DNA of 64,000 bases from a bacterium (GCA_026225095.1 JAMFSC010000037.1:1-64000), one strand, 5' to 3'; positions 1-8,625 are shown, counted from the first letter of the stretch. Translations and numbers: made by a program. Notes: generated by a model not told the origin, from the sequence alone.

Positions 1-85
1 CACGTCTCATCGTCGCTAAGGTGGGCCGGAGCGCCACGGTATCCAACGTACAACCCTACACCTTCAGCGAATCTGCTCTAGTTAC

Positions 86-139
86 GGAATCTCTGATCGG
101 TCGGTCATGTTGACTCCGGACGGCGCCAGACTGTCCGAT
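86..139 (+). pseudogene. Possible remnant of a vapC 3' end
   Basis: The DNA here parallels the last codons of the intact vapC at 60149-60592 (GGAATCT-C-GATC, then CATGTTGACTCC, then GACTGTCCGAT). Relative to vapC it lacks one base between the GATC and the CATGTTGACT, which would destroy the reading frame. No start codon, body or antitoxin can be recognised upstream within the window. The match is short, so it may simply be part of the beta repeat rather than a gene relic. Confidence 0.35.
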
Positions 140-359
140 CATCGAAGCCGAAACATACCACTTTCGTAAATCATCTTTCTGTCCAGTTTTTCCAGACAAC
201 GGCCCACGTTCTACCGTCGAAAAGTTTCTGGTAAAACATTAGCAATTTTGCGACCGCCCCCCATAACCCCTTTAGAAAACCATGATTACAGCGATGCACC
301 AAAAATGAGGCAAAACAGACCACTTCATGAGAAGAATTCTACCCAGCGGTCCTACCTCC
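86..359 (-). repeat. Dispersed intergenic repeat beta, copy A
   Basis: Read on the minus strand, this 274-bp stretch aligns nearly end to end with 59931-60206 and more loosely with 8398-8592. Shared landmarks are GTAGAATTCTTCTCAT, AAGTGGTCTGTTTTGC, TTTCTAAAGGGGTTATGGG, TGGAAAAACTGGACAG and CGAAAGTGGTATG. By eye about four in five positions match copy C, and a central 100-nt block aligns without any gap. It fills most of the gene-free DNA 1-396 downstream of queF; I see nothing recognisable in 1-85. No terminal inverted repeats or transposase are visible, so whether it moves is unknown. Confidence 0.75.
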
Positions 360-396
360 AGCCCAGTCCACGGTCCATGGACATGCTTCGTGTTCC

Positions 397-795
397 TCAC
401 AAGGGGCGTGGGTAGGTGGCGGTGACGACTGTCGAAATTCCGCCACGAGGACGGAAATCGCCCTTCACTACGGCCCAGACGGGGTTCGTGGCCTTGACGA
501 CGTCGTTGAGGACCTGGTTGGCGATGTTCTCCTGAAATATCCCCAGATCCCGATAACAGAAGAGGTACTCTTTTAGACTCTTTAGCTCCATGCACTCCTC
601 GCGGGGCATGTACCGAATGGTGAGAATCCCGAAGTCAGGCAGACCTGTCTTCGGACAGATGCTGGTGAATTCGGGATCGTCGATCAGAATCTCGTACCCT
701 TGAAACTGATTCTTCCAGGTATCAATCGAGGGGAAATTGAAGTCAAGCCCGGATGCTGCGTGGTCGTCGGTGTAGCCGGTGTTCTGAGTGCGCAT
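397..795 (-). CDS. queF: NADPH-dependent preQ0 reductase QueF
   Basis: Reduces the nitrile of 7-cyano-7-deazaguanine (preQ0) to the amine preQ1 with NADPH, a cytosolic step of queuosine biosynthesis. The 132-residue product is a unimodular (Bacillus-type) QueF. It has the active-site segment SICPKTGLPDFG, with the thioimide-forming Cys47 and the proton-donor Asp54, the family motif ELKSLKEYLF at 70-79, and the conserved FRPRGG near 114-119. It is somewhat shorter than the roughly 160-residue Bacillus enzyme but has the core. The start ATG lies 19 nt after the stop of the M48 gene on the same strand, so the two are probably cotranscribed. No other queuosine genes are in the window. Confidence 0.93.
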   Translation of the reverse strand: MRTQNTGYTDDHAASGLDFNFPSIDTWKNQFQGYEILIDDPEFTSICPKTGLPDFGILTIRYMPREECMELKSLKEYLFCYRDLGIFQENIANQVLNDVVKATNPVWAVVKGDFRPRGGISTVVTATYPRPL

Positions 796-814
796 CCCTC
801 TATTTTATGCGAAT

Positions 815-1981
815 TCAGTCCCGACGTCCGAGAGTGGGTCGATCGTCCCCGGTGCTGGTACTACCACCACTGTTGGTGTTTGGATCGGAGGCTCCGACGC
901 GGCGCAGCGTGGGCTTGTTGGCATCCTTCGGATTGTTGAGCTTGCGTTTGTTCTCAAGGCGCAGGAGCCGAGACTTTACGTCATCGAACTCGCTGGTGGT
1001 TACGACATAGTCGGGCTTGGCCGGCATGATGGTCGCGATCTCTTCTTCGGAGCGGGAGATACGATCGGGAGTCTGAGGATGGTCGGCAAACAGCTTCGCC
1101 ACGGCGCCGGGCTTGTGCTTCTCGAGTGCATCGATCTTTTCGAAGAAGGTAATGAAGGACTGGGGGTCGTAGCCGGCACGATACATGTACTGGAGACCAA
1201 GGTAGTCGGCTTCCGCTTCATCCATGCGGGAGAATTTGAGGAAGGATATGGGGATGGCTAGCTGGGAGGCCTCGTAGATGCCGTACCCTGTCCAGGAGCC
1301 CTGGGCCATGATGATGAGGGGCACGGAGGCAATCTGGGCGTAGTTCATCTTGGTCATCTGCCGGGCGGCGTGGTGGGCGACGACGTGGGAGATCTCGTGG
1401 GCCATGACTCCGGCCAGTTCAGATTCCTCGTCCGCGGCCAGGATGAGGCCGGAGTTGACGTAGAAGAAACCGCCTGGGAGGGCGAACGCGTTGATCTCGT
1501 CCGAGTCGATTACCTTGATGGTAAAGGGGACCTTGGCGTCGGAGTTCTTGACGATGTTCTGGCCCACGCGGTTGACGTATTCGACGATCACAGGGTCGGT
1601 CACGAGATGAGCGGACTTCTCCACCTCCATCGAGTACTGCTTACCCGCTCGCACCTCCCAGTCGGTGGAGTACCAGTTGCCAAAGCCCCGGCCGCCGATG
1701 GTGCGGGTCCCGATGGCGTTGACGTCGTCCTCACTGCCGGGCTTGATGTGGGGATTCAGGTCTTCGCCGGGCGACGGAAGAGTGTCGGTCTTCTTGGCGA
1801 CAGAGTCCTTGGCGGCCTTGAGTTCTTCAGCCGTTGGAGCTTTTGAATCCTTGCCTGAGGGTACGGGGGAGGGGGTGCTGGTGGGATTGTTGGGACTCGA
1901 CGAGGTTGGGGTGGTCTGAGCGAATGCGCCGACGGAGACGGCGAGAAGGGTGGCGAAACCGAGGTGAGTGACGGTACGCAT
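815..1981 (-). CDS. Secreted M48-family zinc metalloprotease
   Basis: A 388-residue product with an N-terminal signal peptide (cleavage likely near AFAQ, residue 21), a Ser/Thr/Pro-rich linker to about residue 75, and an M48 catalytic core. The zinc motif HEISH is at 195-199 inside GVMAHEISHVVAHH. The downstream EAEADYLG supplies the expected third ligand. M48 proteases of this exported type (BepA/LoiP-like) act in periplasmic quality control of outer-membrane proteins, but the exact substrate cannot be read from the sequence. It is the first gene of a probable two-gene unit with queF, and a promoter-like repeat (gamma) lies about 125 nt upstream. Confidence 0.88.
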   Translation of the reverse strand: MRTVTHLGFATLLAVSVGAFAQTTPTSSSPNNPTSTPSPVPSGKDSKAPTAEELKAAKDSVAKKTDTLPSPGEDLNPHIKPGSEDDVNAIGTRTIGGRGFGNWYSTDWEVRAGKQYSMEVEKSAHLVTDPVIVEYVNRVGQNIVKNSDAKVPFTIKVIDSDEINAFALPGGFFYVNSGLILAADEESELAGVMAHEISHVVAHHAARQMTKMNYAQIASVPLIIMAQGSWTGYGIYEASQLAIPISFLKFSRMDEAEADYLGLQYMYRAGYDPQSFITFFEKIDALEKHKPGAVAKLFADHPQTPDRISRSEEEIATIMPAKPDYVVTTSEFDDVKSRLLRLENKRKLNNPKDANKPTLRRVGASDPNTNSGGSTSTGDDRPTLGRRD

Positions 1982-2334
1982 GGCGGGGAGTCTCCCTGGA
2001 ACGGCTCCCCTGCGGGCGGGCGCAGTTCCACACTTGATTGGACGCTGTTTTACGGCAAATGTTGCGCTGGCTTTTCTTTGGCCAACGTTGGTTCAGGGAT
2101 GCCGTCCCCCCTCCCCCACTCATACCCCAAAGTATTCAAAACAAGAGACCTAAGTCTGGACTTGTCTGACCACAGCAGACACTTTGTTCCGGGTGCCTTC
2201 AATACGAATCGAGGGTCGTCACCCGGCATGCTTGAGGATTCGCTCTTCTTTAATTGTATCGGCAGTGTCAAGACTTTAGTCAGTCGGGAGCGAATCGACT
2301 ACACGTTTGTAACGTGATCGATCGCCAAAATGGG
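1982..2334. other. Intergenic region between M48 gene and pseudopilin
   Basis: A 353-bp stretch without a convincing gene; short frames in it lack family similarity. It contains the gamma repeat at 2106-2161, described separately. The remainder shows no strong terminator or riboswitch-like fold that I can see. It should hold the promoter of the M48-queF pair and the 3' end of the secretin/pseudopilin transcript. Confidence 0.6.
2106..2161 (-). repeat. Gamma repeat, copy 1 (promoter-like)
   Basis: This 56-bp sequence aligns without gaps to 40823-40878: CCCCCCTCCCCC, ten variable bases, then CAAAGTATTCAAAACA and ACCTAAGTCT. Read on the minus strand it offers AGACT-N16-AATACT followed by a G-rich run. 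In the second copy the same layout abuts the rlmN start codon. Here it is about 125 nt upstream of the M48 start and points the same way. Promoter function is inference. Confidence 0.65.
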
Positions 2335-2805
2335 CTACCAGGTGTTGTAGGAGGTGCCGTCGCTGGCGGCGAGCTGCGCTCCACTATGTACGTCGCCGAT
2401 GCCGGGGTCGGTCTGGTCGATGCTGTGGAGATCGTCATCCTGGACGGGGATCCAGGTGTCGGTTCGATGGGTGAACGGGTCGAGTGGCATCGTGCGGATA
2501 TAACCGGATGAGACGAGATCGTCCAGCGACTGCGGCGCCTTCTGCTTGTCGACCGTATAGGAGTCGATGGCGGTGCGCAGGGTGTGGAGGTCTTCGCGGA
2601 GCACGGCCTCGCGCGCGGCGCGGACGTTTCCCGTGTAAGACGGAATGGCGATGGCAGCAAGCAGAGCGATGATCGTCATCACGATGAGGAGCTCGAGCAG
2701 GGTAAAGCCCGATTCCGAGTTGCGAGATGGTGCTTCCGTCTCACACTCCACGATAGGACCGTGAAGGACGGGGTGGCCGGATCGTTGATGCTGGCGGATT
2801 ACCAC
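2335..2805 (-). CDS. Type II secretion-like pseudopilin (GspG-like)
   Basis: A 156-residue class III signal protein. A leader of about 32 residues ends in the prepilin peptidase motif G-FTLLELLIVM, with the +5 Glu, followed by a single hydrophobic helix to about residue 55. The C-terminal part (DLVSSGYIRTMPLDPFT, then DDL and G-T-S-YNTW) matches the major-pseudopilin pattern of type II secretion-like systems. The start as given is GTG, overlapping the stop of the upstream pseudopilin by 7 nt, which suggests translational coupling; a GTG further in is possible. No ATPase, inner-membrane platform or peptidase gene is nearby, so the partners must lie elsewhere. Confidence 0.85.
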   Translation of the reverse strand: MVIRQHQRSGHPVLHGPIVECETEAPSRNSESGFTLLELLIVMTIIALLAAIAIPSYTGNVRAAREAVLREDLHTLRTAIDSYTVDKQKAPQSLDDLVSSGYIRTMPLDPFTHRTDTWIPVQDDDLHSIDQTDPGIGDVHSGAQLAASDGTSYNTW

Positions 2806-3293
2806 GTGTTGTACTTCGTGCCGTCGAGGGCGGTCTTGTCGCTCTTGGAGTGGATGTCGAAGACATTTTCGCCTCCACCGTCGGAGTCGGGATCGTCCTG
2901 CATGGAGCGCATGGCCCAGTCCGGTTGGCCGGTCATCGGGTCGATTGGAATCTTGCGCAGGAAACGGACCTTCTTGGTGGTGATGTCGACTCCGTCAACG
3001 AGGGTCTGGAGGTCCGGGGGGTAGTTGAAGGAGTCGATTTTCGTCTGGAATCCGCCCTTTTCCGCCGCATCCTTATAATGGTCGATCGCGTCGCGCATCG
3101 TCCATAGATCGTATCGGAGTTCTTTTTCCTTTGCGCGCTTGATCTGGAAGCGGGCGATGGGGAGGACGGCCGTAGCGAGGATCCCGACGATCGCAACCAC
3201 AATGATGAGTTCGACGAGCGTCAGGCCGGCCTGGAAGGGATCGGCAATTGGGGCGACATCACCGCGACAGCGGGGTTTGGAGGGGGAGCGCAT
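2799..3293 (-). CDS. Type II secretion-like pseudopilin
   Basis: Second pseudopilin of the cluster, 164 residues from the ATG chosen at 3293. A 27-residue leader ends in AG-LTLVELIIVVAI, with the +5 Glu, followed by the N-terminal helix. The later part, with RKIPIDPMTGQPDW and the closing DGTKYNTW, resembles its neighbour, so the pair are probably paralogues. The open frame runs further upstream to a GTG at 3452 that overlaps the secretin stop codon. That would give an unusually long 80-residue leader, so the internal ATG is preferred, although no strong ribosome-binding site marks it. The order secretin, pseudopilin, pseudopilin on one strand implies one operon. Confidence 0.82.
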   Translation of the reverse strand: MRSPSKPRCRGDVAPIADPFQAGLTLVELIIVVAIVGILATAVLPIARFQIKRAKEKELRYDLWTMRDAIDHYKDAAEKGGFQTKIDSFNYPPDLQTLVDGVDITTKKVRFLRKIPIDPMTGQPDWAMRSMQDDPDSDGGGENVFDIHSKSDKTALDGTKYNTW

Positions 3294-3448
3294 GGCAGAA
3301 TCTCTTAGGAGAGACGAACGGCTGCTTTTAAGGTGAGTGCCGATGGTCGAGTTCTGCCTTAGCGCCCATAGTCCTGTCGCGAAGGCGGGGTTCTCATTTC
3401 TGCAGGCGCGACAGGAAGAGCTTCGCTCCGCCGTAAGAGAGACTCGGA

Positions 3449-5875
3449 TCACTTCACGTGCACCACAGCCTGGGACCCGGTGGCGGGGAGGCTGGCCTGG
3501 GAGCTGTTGCGGGCTCCGACTTTGACGAGTGAGAGGCCGGAGTCGCCGGCCGCGATCGCCTTAAAGGTGAGGGTACAAAGGTTGCCCTGACCATCGACCC
3601 CCTTGGCGTTGGGCGGCCGCGAGGTGGAGATCGTGACCAGACCATTGCCTTCATCGCGGTGCACCAGGGCCACCGCCTGACCGTCGCGCCCAAGGAACTC
3701 TCCAGCGTCCACATTGACGAGTTGCAGGACCTTGGGGTCGAACTGAAGCTGGATGGGGACGGCGTAGAGATCTTTGGCGTTCGTCGCGGTGACGGAGATC
3801 TGGAAGGTGGTTCCCACCCCCTGGTTCGCGATTGCTGGGCTGACGTTGAGCGAGACGGGCAGGGTCACGGCCGCCTGGGTGGCGCCGGGAGAACCTGCGG
3901 GTGGGACGCCCACGGTCTGGCGGCCGGCCTGCTCGACCATCTGCTGGGCCATCGCGGAGGCGGCGTTGGCAGAGGTGGTCGGACTGGTGACGGGGGCGGC
4001 GGGGCGGCGCGGAGTCAGGAGATTGCGCGCCGCTTCCGCTCCTGCCTCCCCGCTGGCGTCGATCGAGACGGGCGTGCGCCGCAGTTCATACGAGGTGCTA
4101 GTGCCGGTATCGATAGGGCTGGTGTTCAGACGAGTCAAGACCGATTCGCGAACGATATGCGGGATCAGGACAAAGACGACCTCGTCGCGGTTGGTGACGG
4201 CGCTCTGGGTGCCGAAAAAGTATTTGAGGAGCGGGATCTCGGCCAGGCCAGGGGTTCCGGAGCTGGATTTGGAGTCACTCTTGGTGAGGATACCGGCCAG
4301 AATGCTCGCTTCCCCCTCCTTGAGCTGGATAACCTGGTCGATCACGTTCTGAGCGATGATGGGCTCGGTGACGCTGGAGATGGTGACCTGACCACTCTCG
4401 GATGAGACCTCGATCTTGAGTTTCAGCGAGATCTCGCGGTCGTAGTGAACGGTCGGGGTCATGTCAATATTGACCCCGACATCGAGGTAGGTGAACTGCG
4501 TCTGGACGCCAAGGGAGACGGTTCCGGTGGAGACCCCGGAGGAGTAGGAGCCGGTGGCGATGGGGATGCGCGAGCCGATCTTGAGGGTTGCACGCTGTCC
4601 GTCGGTAGCGCGGATCCGCGGGTTCTGGAGGATGCGGGTGTCCGAGTCGTTGAGTAGTGCGTTCAGGGTTCCACCCGAAAGGGTGACGGCAAAGTTGGTT
4701 GCGTTGATGTTCGCCAGAGTATTCAGGGTAAGGGCGGAGGTCGTGGTTGCGGTCGTCGAGGTGCTGGTAGTCGTGCTGGTGGACGCCTGGGGGGTAAGGG
4801 TGAAGGACTGGGGCAGGGTGATGCCGAGGGTGCGGGTCTTGTCGCGGTTTACCTCGAGCACGGCTACGTCGACGACGACCTCAGGACGGGCTCGATCAAG
4901 ATCGTTGATGATCTTCTGGGCGAGCAGGAGCTGGTCGGGGGTCGTTCTGAGGATGAGCGCGTTCTGCGAGGCGACGGAGTAGATCTTGACGCTGGGGTCG
5001 AGCATGTTTCGGACGGTCGTCAGAATCTCGTTGAGGTCGTTCGCCTGGGCGATGTTGCTGAGGTAGAAGGTCTGAACGGAGAGCTCGTCGAGGTCCAGAC
5101 GCTTCTGCCGGGTATTGGCGGCCACGAAGATGGTGTTCGTCGTGACGGGCTTGTAGAAGGTCCCTGCAAGTGTCCCGACGATGCGCAGTGCGTCCGACAG
5201 GGGGACGGAGGTGAGATTGACGGGGATGCGCTTGGATTGGTAGTCGGGATCGAAGAGGACGTTGAGGCCTGCGAGTTTGCCGATGGCCTGATAGATGTTC
5301 TTTGTGTCCTCGACCATGTTGAGGGAGACAGGGTCGTTCGAGGTGGGCTGAAGCTGGATCGGCCCGGCGACGGAGTCGATGGCGCGAAGGGTGGCCGCCT
5401 GGTACGGGGTCTGCTCGAGGGAGTTGGGCCCGGGGACGGGTGGAGCGCTGGCTGAGGGCGGCAGATTGTCAGGGTGCAGGATCAGGTTGAGCTCCTGCTG
5501 CGCGGCCTGATTGGAGGGATCGATGGCGATGGCGCGGGAGAACTCGTTGATGGCTCCGGGCTGGTCTCCATTCTGCTTCAGGACACGACCGCGATCGACG
5601 TGGGCGGCACCGGCGAGTATACGGACGCGTTCGGCGTCAGTCTTGTAACGGAGGTCTCCGAGGCTCTTGAGGTGGGCGTGCCAGTAGCCGTCGAATGCCG
5701 AGTCCCAATCCTCGCGGAGCTCGGCCTCGCGGGCGCGCTTGTTCCAGGCGCGGGCAGACTGGGCGGATGCGGGAGCCGGGAGCAGCAGGCCCACGGACAG
5801 AAGGAGCAGCAGCACCAGGGACGGGGCGGAGAAGAGGATTTTAGAGTATTTCGATGAGATGACGCCGCGACCCAT
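3449..5875 (-). CDS. TPR-secretin-cohesin outer-membrane protein
   Basis: An 808-residue secretin of the GspD/PilQ superfamily, expected to form the outer-membrane channel for the adjacent pseudopilins. From the N-terminus it has a signal peptide (long Leu-rich core, cleavage near ASAQ, residue 39), a TPR-like helical region to about 135, an STN/N0-like and N1-like segment (about 185-330), a Ser/Thr-rich insert, the secretin core (about 410-600, with TRILQNPRIRATDG and the closing IPLLKYFFG), a Pro/Ala-rich linker, and a C-terminal cohesin-like beta domain (about 690-808). The open frame continues upstream to 6496, but the ATG at 5875 directly precedes the signal peptide and is chosen. It heads a minus-strand operon with the two pseudopilins. 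Confidence 0.87.
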   Translation of the reverse strand: MGRGVISSKYSKILFSAPSLVLLLLLSVGLLLPAPASAQSARAWNKRAREAELREDWDSAFDGYWHAHLKSLGDLRYKTDAERVRILAGAAHVDRGRVLKQNGDQPGAINEFSRAIAIDPSNQAAQQELNLILHPDNLPPSASAPPVPGPNSLEQTPYQAATLRAIDSVAGPIQLQPTSNDPVSLNMVEDTKNIYQAIGKLAGLNVLFDPDYQSKRIPVNLTSVPLSDALRIVGTLAGTFYKPVTTNTIFVAANTRQKRLDLDELSVQTFYLSNIAQANDLNEILTTVRNMLDPSVKIYSVASQNALILRTTPDQLLLAQKIINDLDRARPEVVVDVAVLEVNRDKTRTLGITLPQSFTLTPQASTSTTTSTSTTATTTSALTLNTLANINATNFAVTLSGGTLNALLNDSDTRILQNPRIRATDGQRATLKIGSRIPIATGSYSSGVSTGTVSLGVQTQFTYLDVGVNIDMTPTVHYDREISLKLKIEVSSESGQVTISSVTEPIIAQNVIDQVIQLKEGEASILAGILTKSDSKSSSGTPGLAEIPLLKYFFGTQSAVTNRDEVVFVLIPHIVRESVLTRLNTSPIDTGTSTSYELRRTPVSIDASGEAGAEAARNLLTPRRPAAPVTSPTTSANAASAMAQQMVEQAGRQTVGVPPAGSPGATQAAVTLPVSLNVSPAIANQGVGTTFQISVTATNAKDLYAVPIQLQFDPKVLQLVNVDAGEFLGRDGQAVALVHRDEGNGLVTISTSRPPNAKGVDGQGNLCTLTFKAIAAGDSGLSLVKVGARNSSQASLPATGSQAVVHVK

Positions 5876-6196
5876 GCTTGTTCTGTTTGCGTCCTTTACA
5901 CCCTGCGGAGTGAATCGATGCCGGGGAGACGAGCGTGCGATGGGGGCCCGGAAGGTGATATCGAGCACGTCGCTTTTGGTCTCCGGCTCGGGCGAGTATA
6001 CCATTTCGATCGATTCAGACATCTCAGGAATGGATCCCGGGGAGATGTTCCGCGGACGACTGGGAGATGCGGCTCGCCGCGTGCTGAGGGCCTTCACAGT
6101 GGTGGTACAGGGCATGGAGCTGGCGTCTCGCGTGTTAAGATGAGGGTTGGTGTAATGTGCCGGGATTTCGAGTCCGGCTTCTTCAACGAGGAACCG
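5876..6196. other. Divergent intergenic region, secretin/smpB
   Basis: A 321-bp gap between the divergent starts of the secretin operon and smpB. Both genes have in-frame open extensions into it, but neither extension resembles its family and both are explained by high GC. It should hold both promoters; I could not pick either with confidence. Confidence 0.5.
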
Positions 6197-6736
6197 ATGG
6201 CACGAAACCTCTCCAACCCGACGGTCGCACCACAACCCAAGGCGGTGGTGAAGGAGAAGGACCGCGATCCGGTGGCGGCGGGTAAGCGGGATGCTGCGTT
6301 TAATCGGTCGGCAAGTTTTAATTACTTTTTGACCGACAAGTTCGAGGCTGGCATCGCGCTGCGAGGGACCGAGGTGAAATCCATCCGGGAAGGTAAGGCT
6401 AACCTGAAGGACGCGTATGGGCTGCTTAAAGACGGGGAATGTTTCCTGCTCAACGCCCACATTGGACCATTCTCCCATGGCAATGCGATGAATCACGACT
6501 CACTGCGAACGAGGAAACTTCTGCTGCATAAACAGGAGGTTCGCCGGCTCGAAGGTATGACGAAGCAGAAGGGATTTACGCTCATCCCGGTACGGCTTTA
6601 TTTCCGCAACGGCCGGGTGAAGTGCGAGATCGCGCTGGCTAAGGGAAAGCAGGAATGGGACAAGCGGGCGACAGAACGGAAACGGGAGGCTGACTCCGAG
6701 GCTAAGGCAGCCGTGGCGCGGAGTCAGCGACGTTAG
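6197..6736 (+). CDS. smpB: SsrA-binding protein SmpB
   Basis: Binds tmRNA and delivers it to stalled ribosomes for trans-translation. The 179-residue product has the SmpB core: FNYFLTDKFEAGIALRGTEVKSIR, NLKDAYGLL, the RKLLLHKQEV segment, GFTLIPVRLYF and the basic C-terminal tail KGKQEWDKRAT-RKREAD that enters the A site. An N-terminal extension of about 35 residues precedes the conserved region. The start ATG is preceded by GAGGA at good spacing; the frame stays open upstream but without similarity. pepA follows 29 nt downstream and may share the transcript. The tmRNA gene itself is not in the window. Confidence 0.95.
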   Translation: MARNLSNPTVAPQPKAVVKEKDRDPVAAGKRDAAFNRSASFNYFLTDKFEAGIALRGTEVKSIREGKANLKDAYGLLKDGECFLLNAHIGPFSHGNAMNHDSLRTRKLLLHKQEVRRLEGMTKQKGFTLIPVRLYFRNGRVKCEIALAKGKQEWDKRATERKREADSEAKAAVARSQRR

Positions 6737-6765
6737 GAGCCGGCGAGTCGGGGTAGGATAGAGCG

Positions 6766-8310
6766 ATGACGACCAAGCTTCTATTCCAGGATGCAAACGG
6801 GTTCCAGACTCCCCTGCTCGCGGTGTTTGCTGTCGATGTTGCTGTGGGTAAGGACGCCGATCCGCTGCCGGCGTTGCTGACGACGTCGGATGCGGTCACG
6901 AATGCGGCGGCGAGGGTGCTGGCTTCGGGTGAGTTCAAGGCTGAGTTGTGCGAGACAATGTTGCTGCATGCTCCTTCTGGGGTGAAGGCGGAGCGACTGC
7001 TGGTGATCGGGCTGGGCAAGGTGGGCAAGTTGTCCGTCCACGAGATTCGCAAAGGGGCCGGGACGGCGGTGCGCTTCGCCAAGCCGCGCGGTATCAGGGA
7101 CGTCGCGATCGCCTTTCCGGAGGACCATGCGCTTTCCGACGAGCACATGGACAGCCTTCCCTGCGACCTGGTGGCACAGGTGCTGGTAGAGGGCGCGGAG
7201 CTTGGCGAGATCGATTGGGACACCTATAAGAGCGATCGGAAGGATCAAACAGTGCACTCGGTGACGATTGTTATCAGCGAGAGTGAGAGATCGACCCGAG
7301 GGGATATTCAGAGAGGCTTCGATTTCGGGATCGTGACTGCTGGTGCGCAGAACTTTACGCGCTCGCTGGTCAATGAGCCAGGAAACGTTCTGACGCCGAC
7401 GGAGCTGGGAAAGCGGGCCGCGGCGATGTGCGCCGAGGCAGGGCTGAAGTGTGAGGTTTACTCGACGGAGAAGCTCCATGAGCTGGGGATGGGGGCTTTT
7501 TGGGCTGTGTCGCAGGGATCGCCCGAGCCCCCGGCTCTGATCGTGATGACCTATGAGCCGGAGGTGAAGCCGAAAGATGGGGCTCCGGTGCTTGGGCTGG
7601 TGGGGAAAGGAATCACGTTCGATACCGGCGGAATCTCGATCAAGCCGGCGGAAGGCATGGAAAAGATGAAGTACGACATGGCCGGGGCCGGGGCGATGAT
7701 CGGCGCGATGAAAGCCATTGCGGGTCTGAAGCCGAAGGTGAAGGTCATCAGCGTGGTCTGTTCGGCGGAGAACATGCCGGATGGCAAGGCCTTCAAGCCG
7801 GGCGATGTGGTGAAGGCGATGTCGGGGAAGACAATCGAGATCATCAATACCGACGCGGAGGGTCGGCTTGTGCTGGCGGATGGGCTCCACTATGCGAAGA
7901 CGCTGGGGTGCACGCATCTGATTGATGCGGCGACACTGACCGGGGCCTGCGTGGTGGCGCTCGGCAAGATCAATGTGGGTTTATTTTCGAACAATGAGGA
8001 AGCCTGGGAAAAGTTTACCGCCGGGCTGAAGGCCACCGGAGAGAAGTACTGGAGGCTTCCCTGCACCGACGATTATCGCGATCAGATCAAGAGCGCCATC
8101 GCGGACATCATGAATACGGGCGGGACGCGATACGGCGGGGCGATTACGGCGGCGATGTTCCTGAAGGAGTTTGTCGGGGATACGCCTTGGATTCATCTGG
8201 ACATCGCCGGGTCCGCGTGGAATGAAGATGCCAAGCCGTGGATTGCGAAGGGGCCTAGTGGGATCGCGGTGCGATCGCTGGTGGAATGGGTGAAGGCCTA
8301 CTCGGCTTAA
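6766..8310 (+). CDS. pepA: Leucyl aminopeptidase (M17, PepA)
   Basis: A cytosolic two-metal aminopeptidase that removes N-terminal residues, preferably leucine, from peptides. The 514-residue length is usual for the family. The catalytic C-terminal half has the metal-binding Lys and Asp of GKGITFDTGGISIKP, the family signature NTDAEGRLVLAD beginning at residue 361, and DAATLTGACVVALG. The N-terminal macrodomain-like half is less conserved. It follows smpB closely, and a terminator-like hairpin is found 50-80 nt after the stop. No truncation or missing ligand is evident. Confidence 0.95.
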   Translation: MTTKLLFQDANGFQTPLLAVFAVDVAVGKDADPLPALLTTSDAVTNAAARVLASGEFKAELCETMLLHAPSGVKAERLLVIGLGKVGKLSVHEIRKGAGTAVRFAKPRGIRDVAIAFPEDHALSDEHMDSLPCDLVAQVLVEGAELGEIDWDTYKSDRKDQTVHSVTIVISESERSTRGDIQRGFDFGIVTAGAQNFTRSLVNEPGNVLTPTELGKRAAAMCAEAGLKCEVYSTEKLHELGMGAFWAVSQGSPEPPALIVMTYEPEVKPKDGAPVLGLVGKGITFDTGGISIKPAEGMEKMKYDMAGAGAMIGAMKAIAGLKPKVKVISVVCSAENMPDGKAFKPGDVVKAMSGKTIEIINTDAEGRLVLADGLHYAKTLGCTHLIDAATLTGACVVALGKINVGLFSNNEEAWEKFTAGLKATGEKYWRLPCTDDYRDQIKSAIADIMNTGGTRYGGAITAAMFLKEFVGDTPWIHLDIAGSAWNEDAKPWIAKGPSGIAVRSLVEWVKAYSA

Positions 8311-8349
8311 TTAAAGCTGTTCTCCTGGAGGTGTGGTTCGCCTCCTTAT
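8311..8349 (+). repeat. Repeat alpha, copy 1
   Basis: This 39-bp sequence aligns without gaps to 59761-59799 with five mismatches by eye; the core TCTCCTGGAGGTGTGGTTC is identical. It can form a short GGAGG/CCTCC hairpin. Each copy begins at or shortly after the stop of a peptidase gene and precedes a beta repeat. Confidence 0.65.
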
Positions 8350-8362
8350 TGTTCATTTAACC

Positions 8363-8390
8363 AACCGCGTGGTCAGACCACCTGGTTTTT
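8363..8390 (+). terminator. Putative intrinsic terminator after pepA
   Basis: The sequence folds as AACC/GGTT closing an internal loop and GTGGT/ACCAC with a three-base loop, followed by a run of five T. It is suitably placed to end the smpB-pepA transcript. The short loop and interrupted stem keep confidence moderate. Confidence 0.5.
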
Positions 8391-8397
8391 ATCTTCT

Positions 8398-8592
8398 AAT
8401 AAAGTGGTATGAAATCGCCGCTTTTGCGAGTTTCCTGCATCCATGGTGTTCTAAATGGGTTAGCTGGCAACAATCGAAATTTCCCATGTTTCACCAGAAG
8501 CTTTTTTGTGCGTCGAATGTGGGCCGTTGCATGGAAAAACTGGACAGCGGGCGCTGATTCGAAAGTGGTCTGCCATGGTGCGTTTATCGCGC
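8398..8592 (+). repeat. Dispersed intergenic repeat beta, copy B
   Basis: The most diverged of three copies. Shared blocks with copies A and C are AAAGTGGTATG at the left, TGTTCTAAATGGGTTA, ATGTTTCACCAGAAGCTTTT, GTGGGCCGTTG (as in copy A), TGGAAAAACTGGACAG and CGAAAGTGGTCTG at the right, in the same order and with similar spacing. Small insertions and deletions break the frame that copies A and C share. It lies in the 315-bp gap between the convergent pepA and argS genes; the rest of that gap holds repeat alpha and the terminator. Confidence 0.65.
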
Positions 8593-8625
8593 ATGACTGA
8601 CGTCGGGGGACCTGCGTTGCCTGAA

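Noticed and set aside
5918-6196. N-terminal extension of SmpB
   Set aside because: In-frame but unlike SmpB; the ATG at 6197 has a good ribosome-binding site and matches family length.
5876-6496. N-terminal extension of the secretin
   Set aside because: The signal peptide begins at 5875; upstream residues are not secretin-like and overlap smpB.
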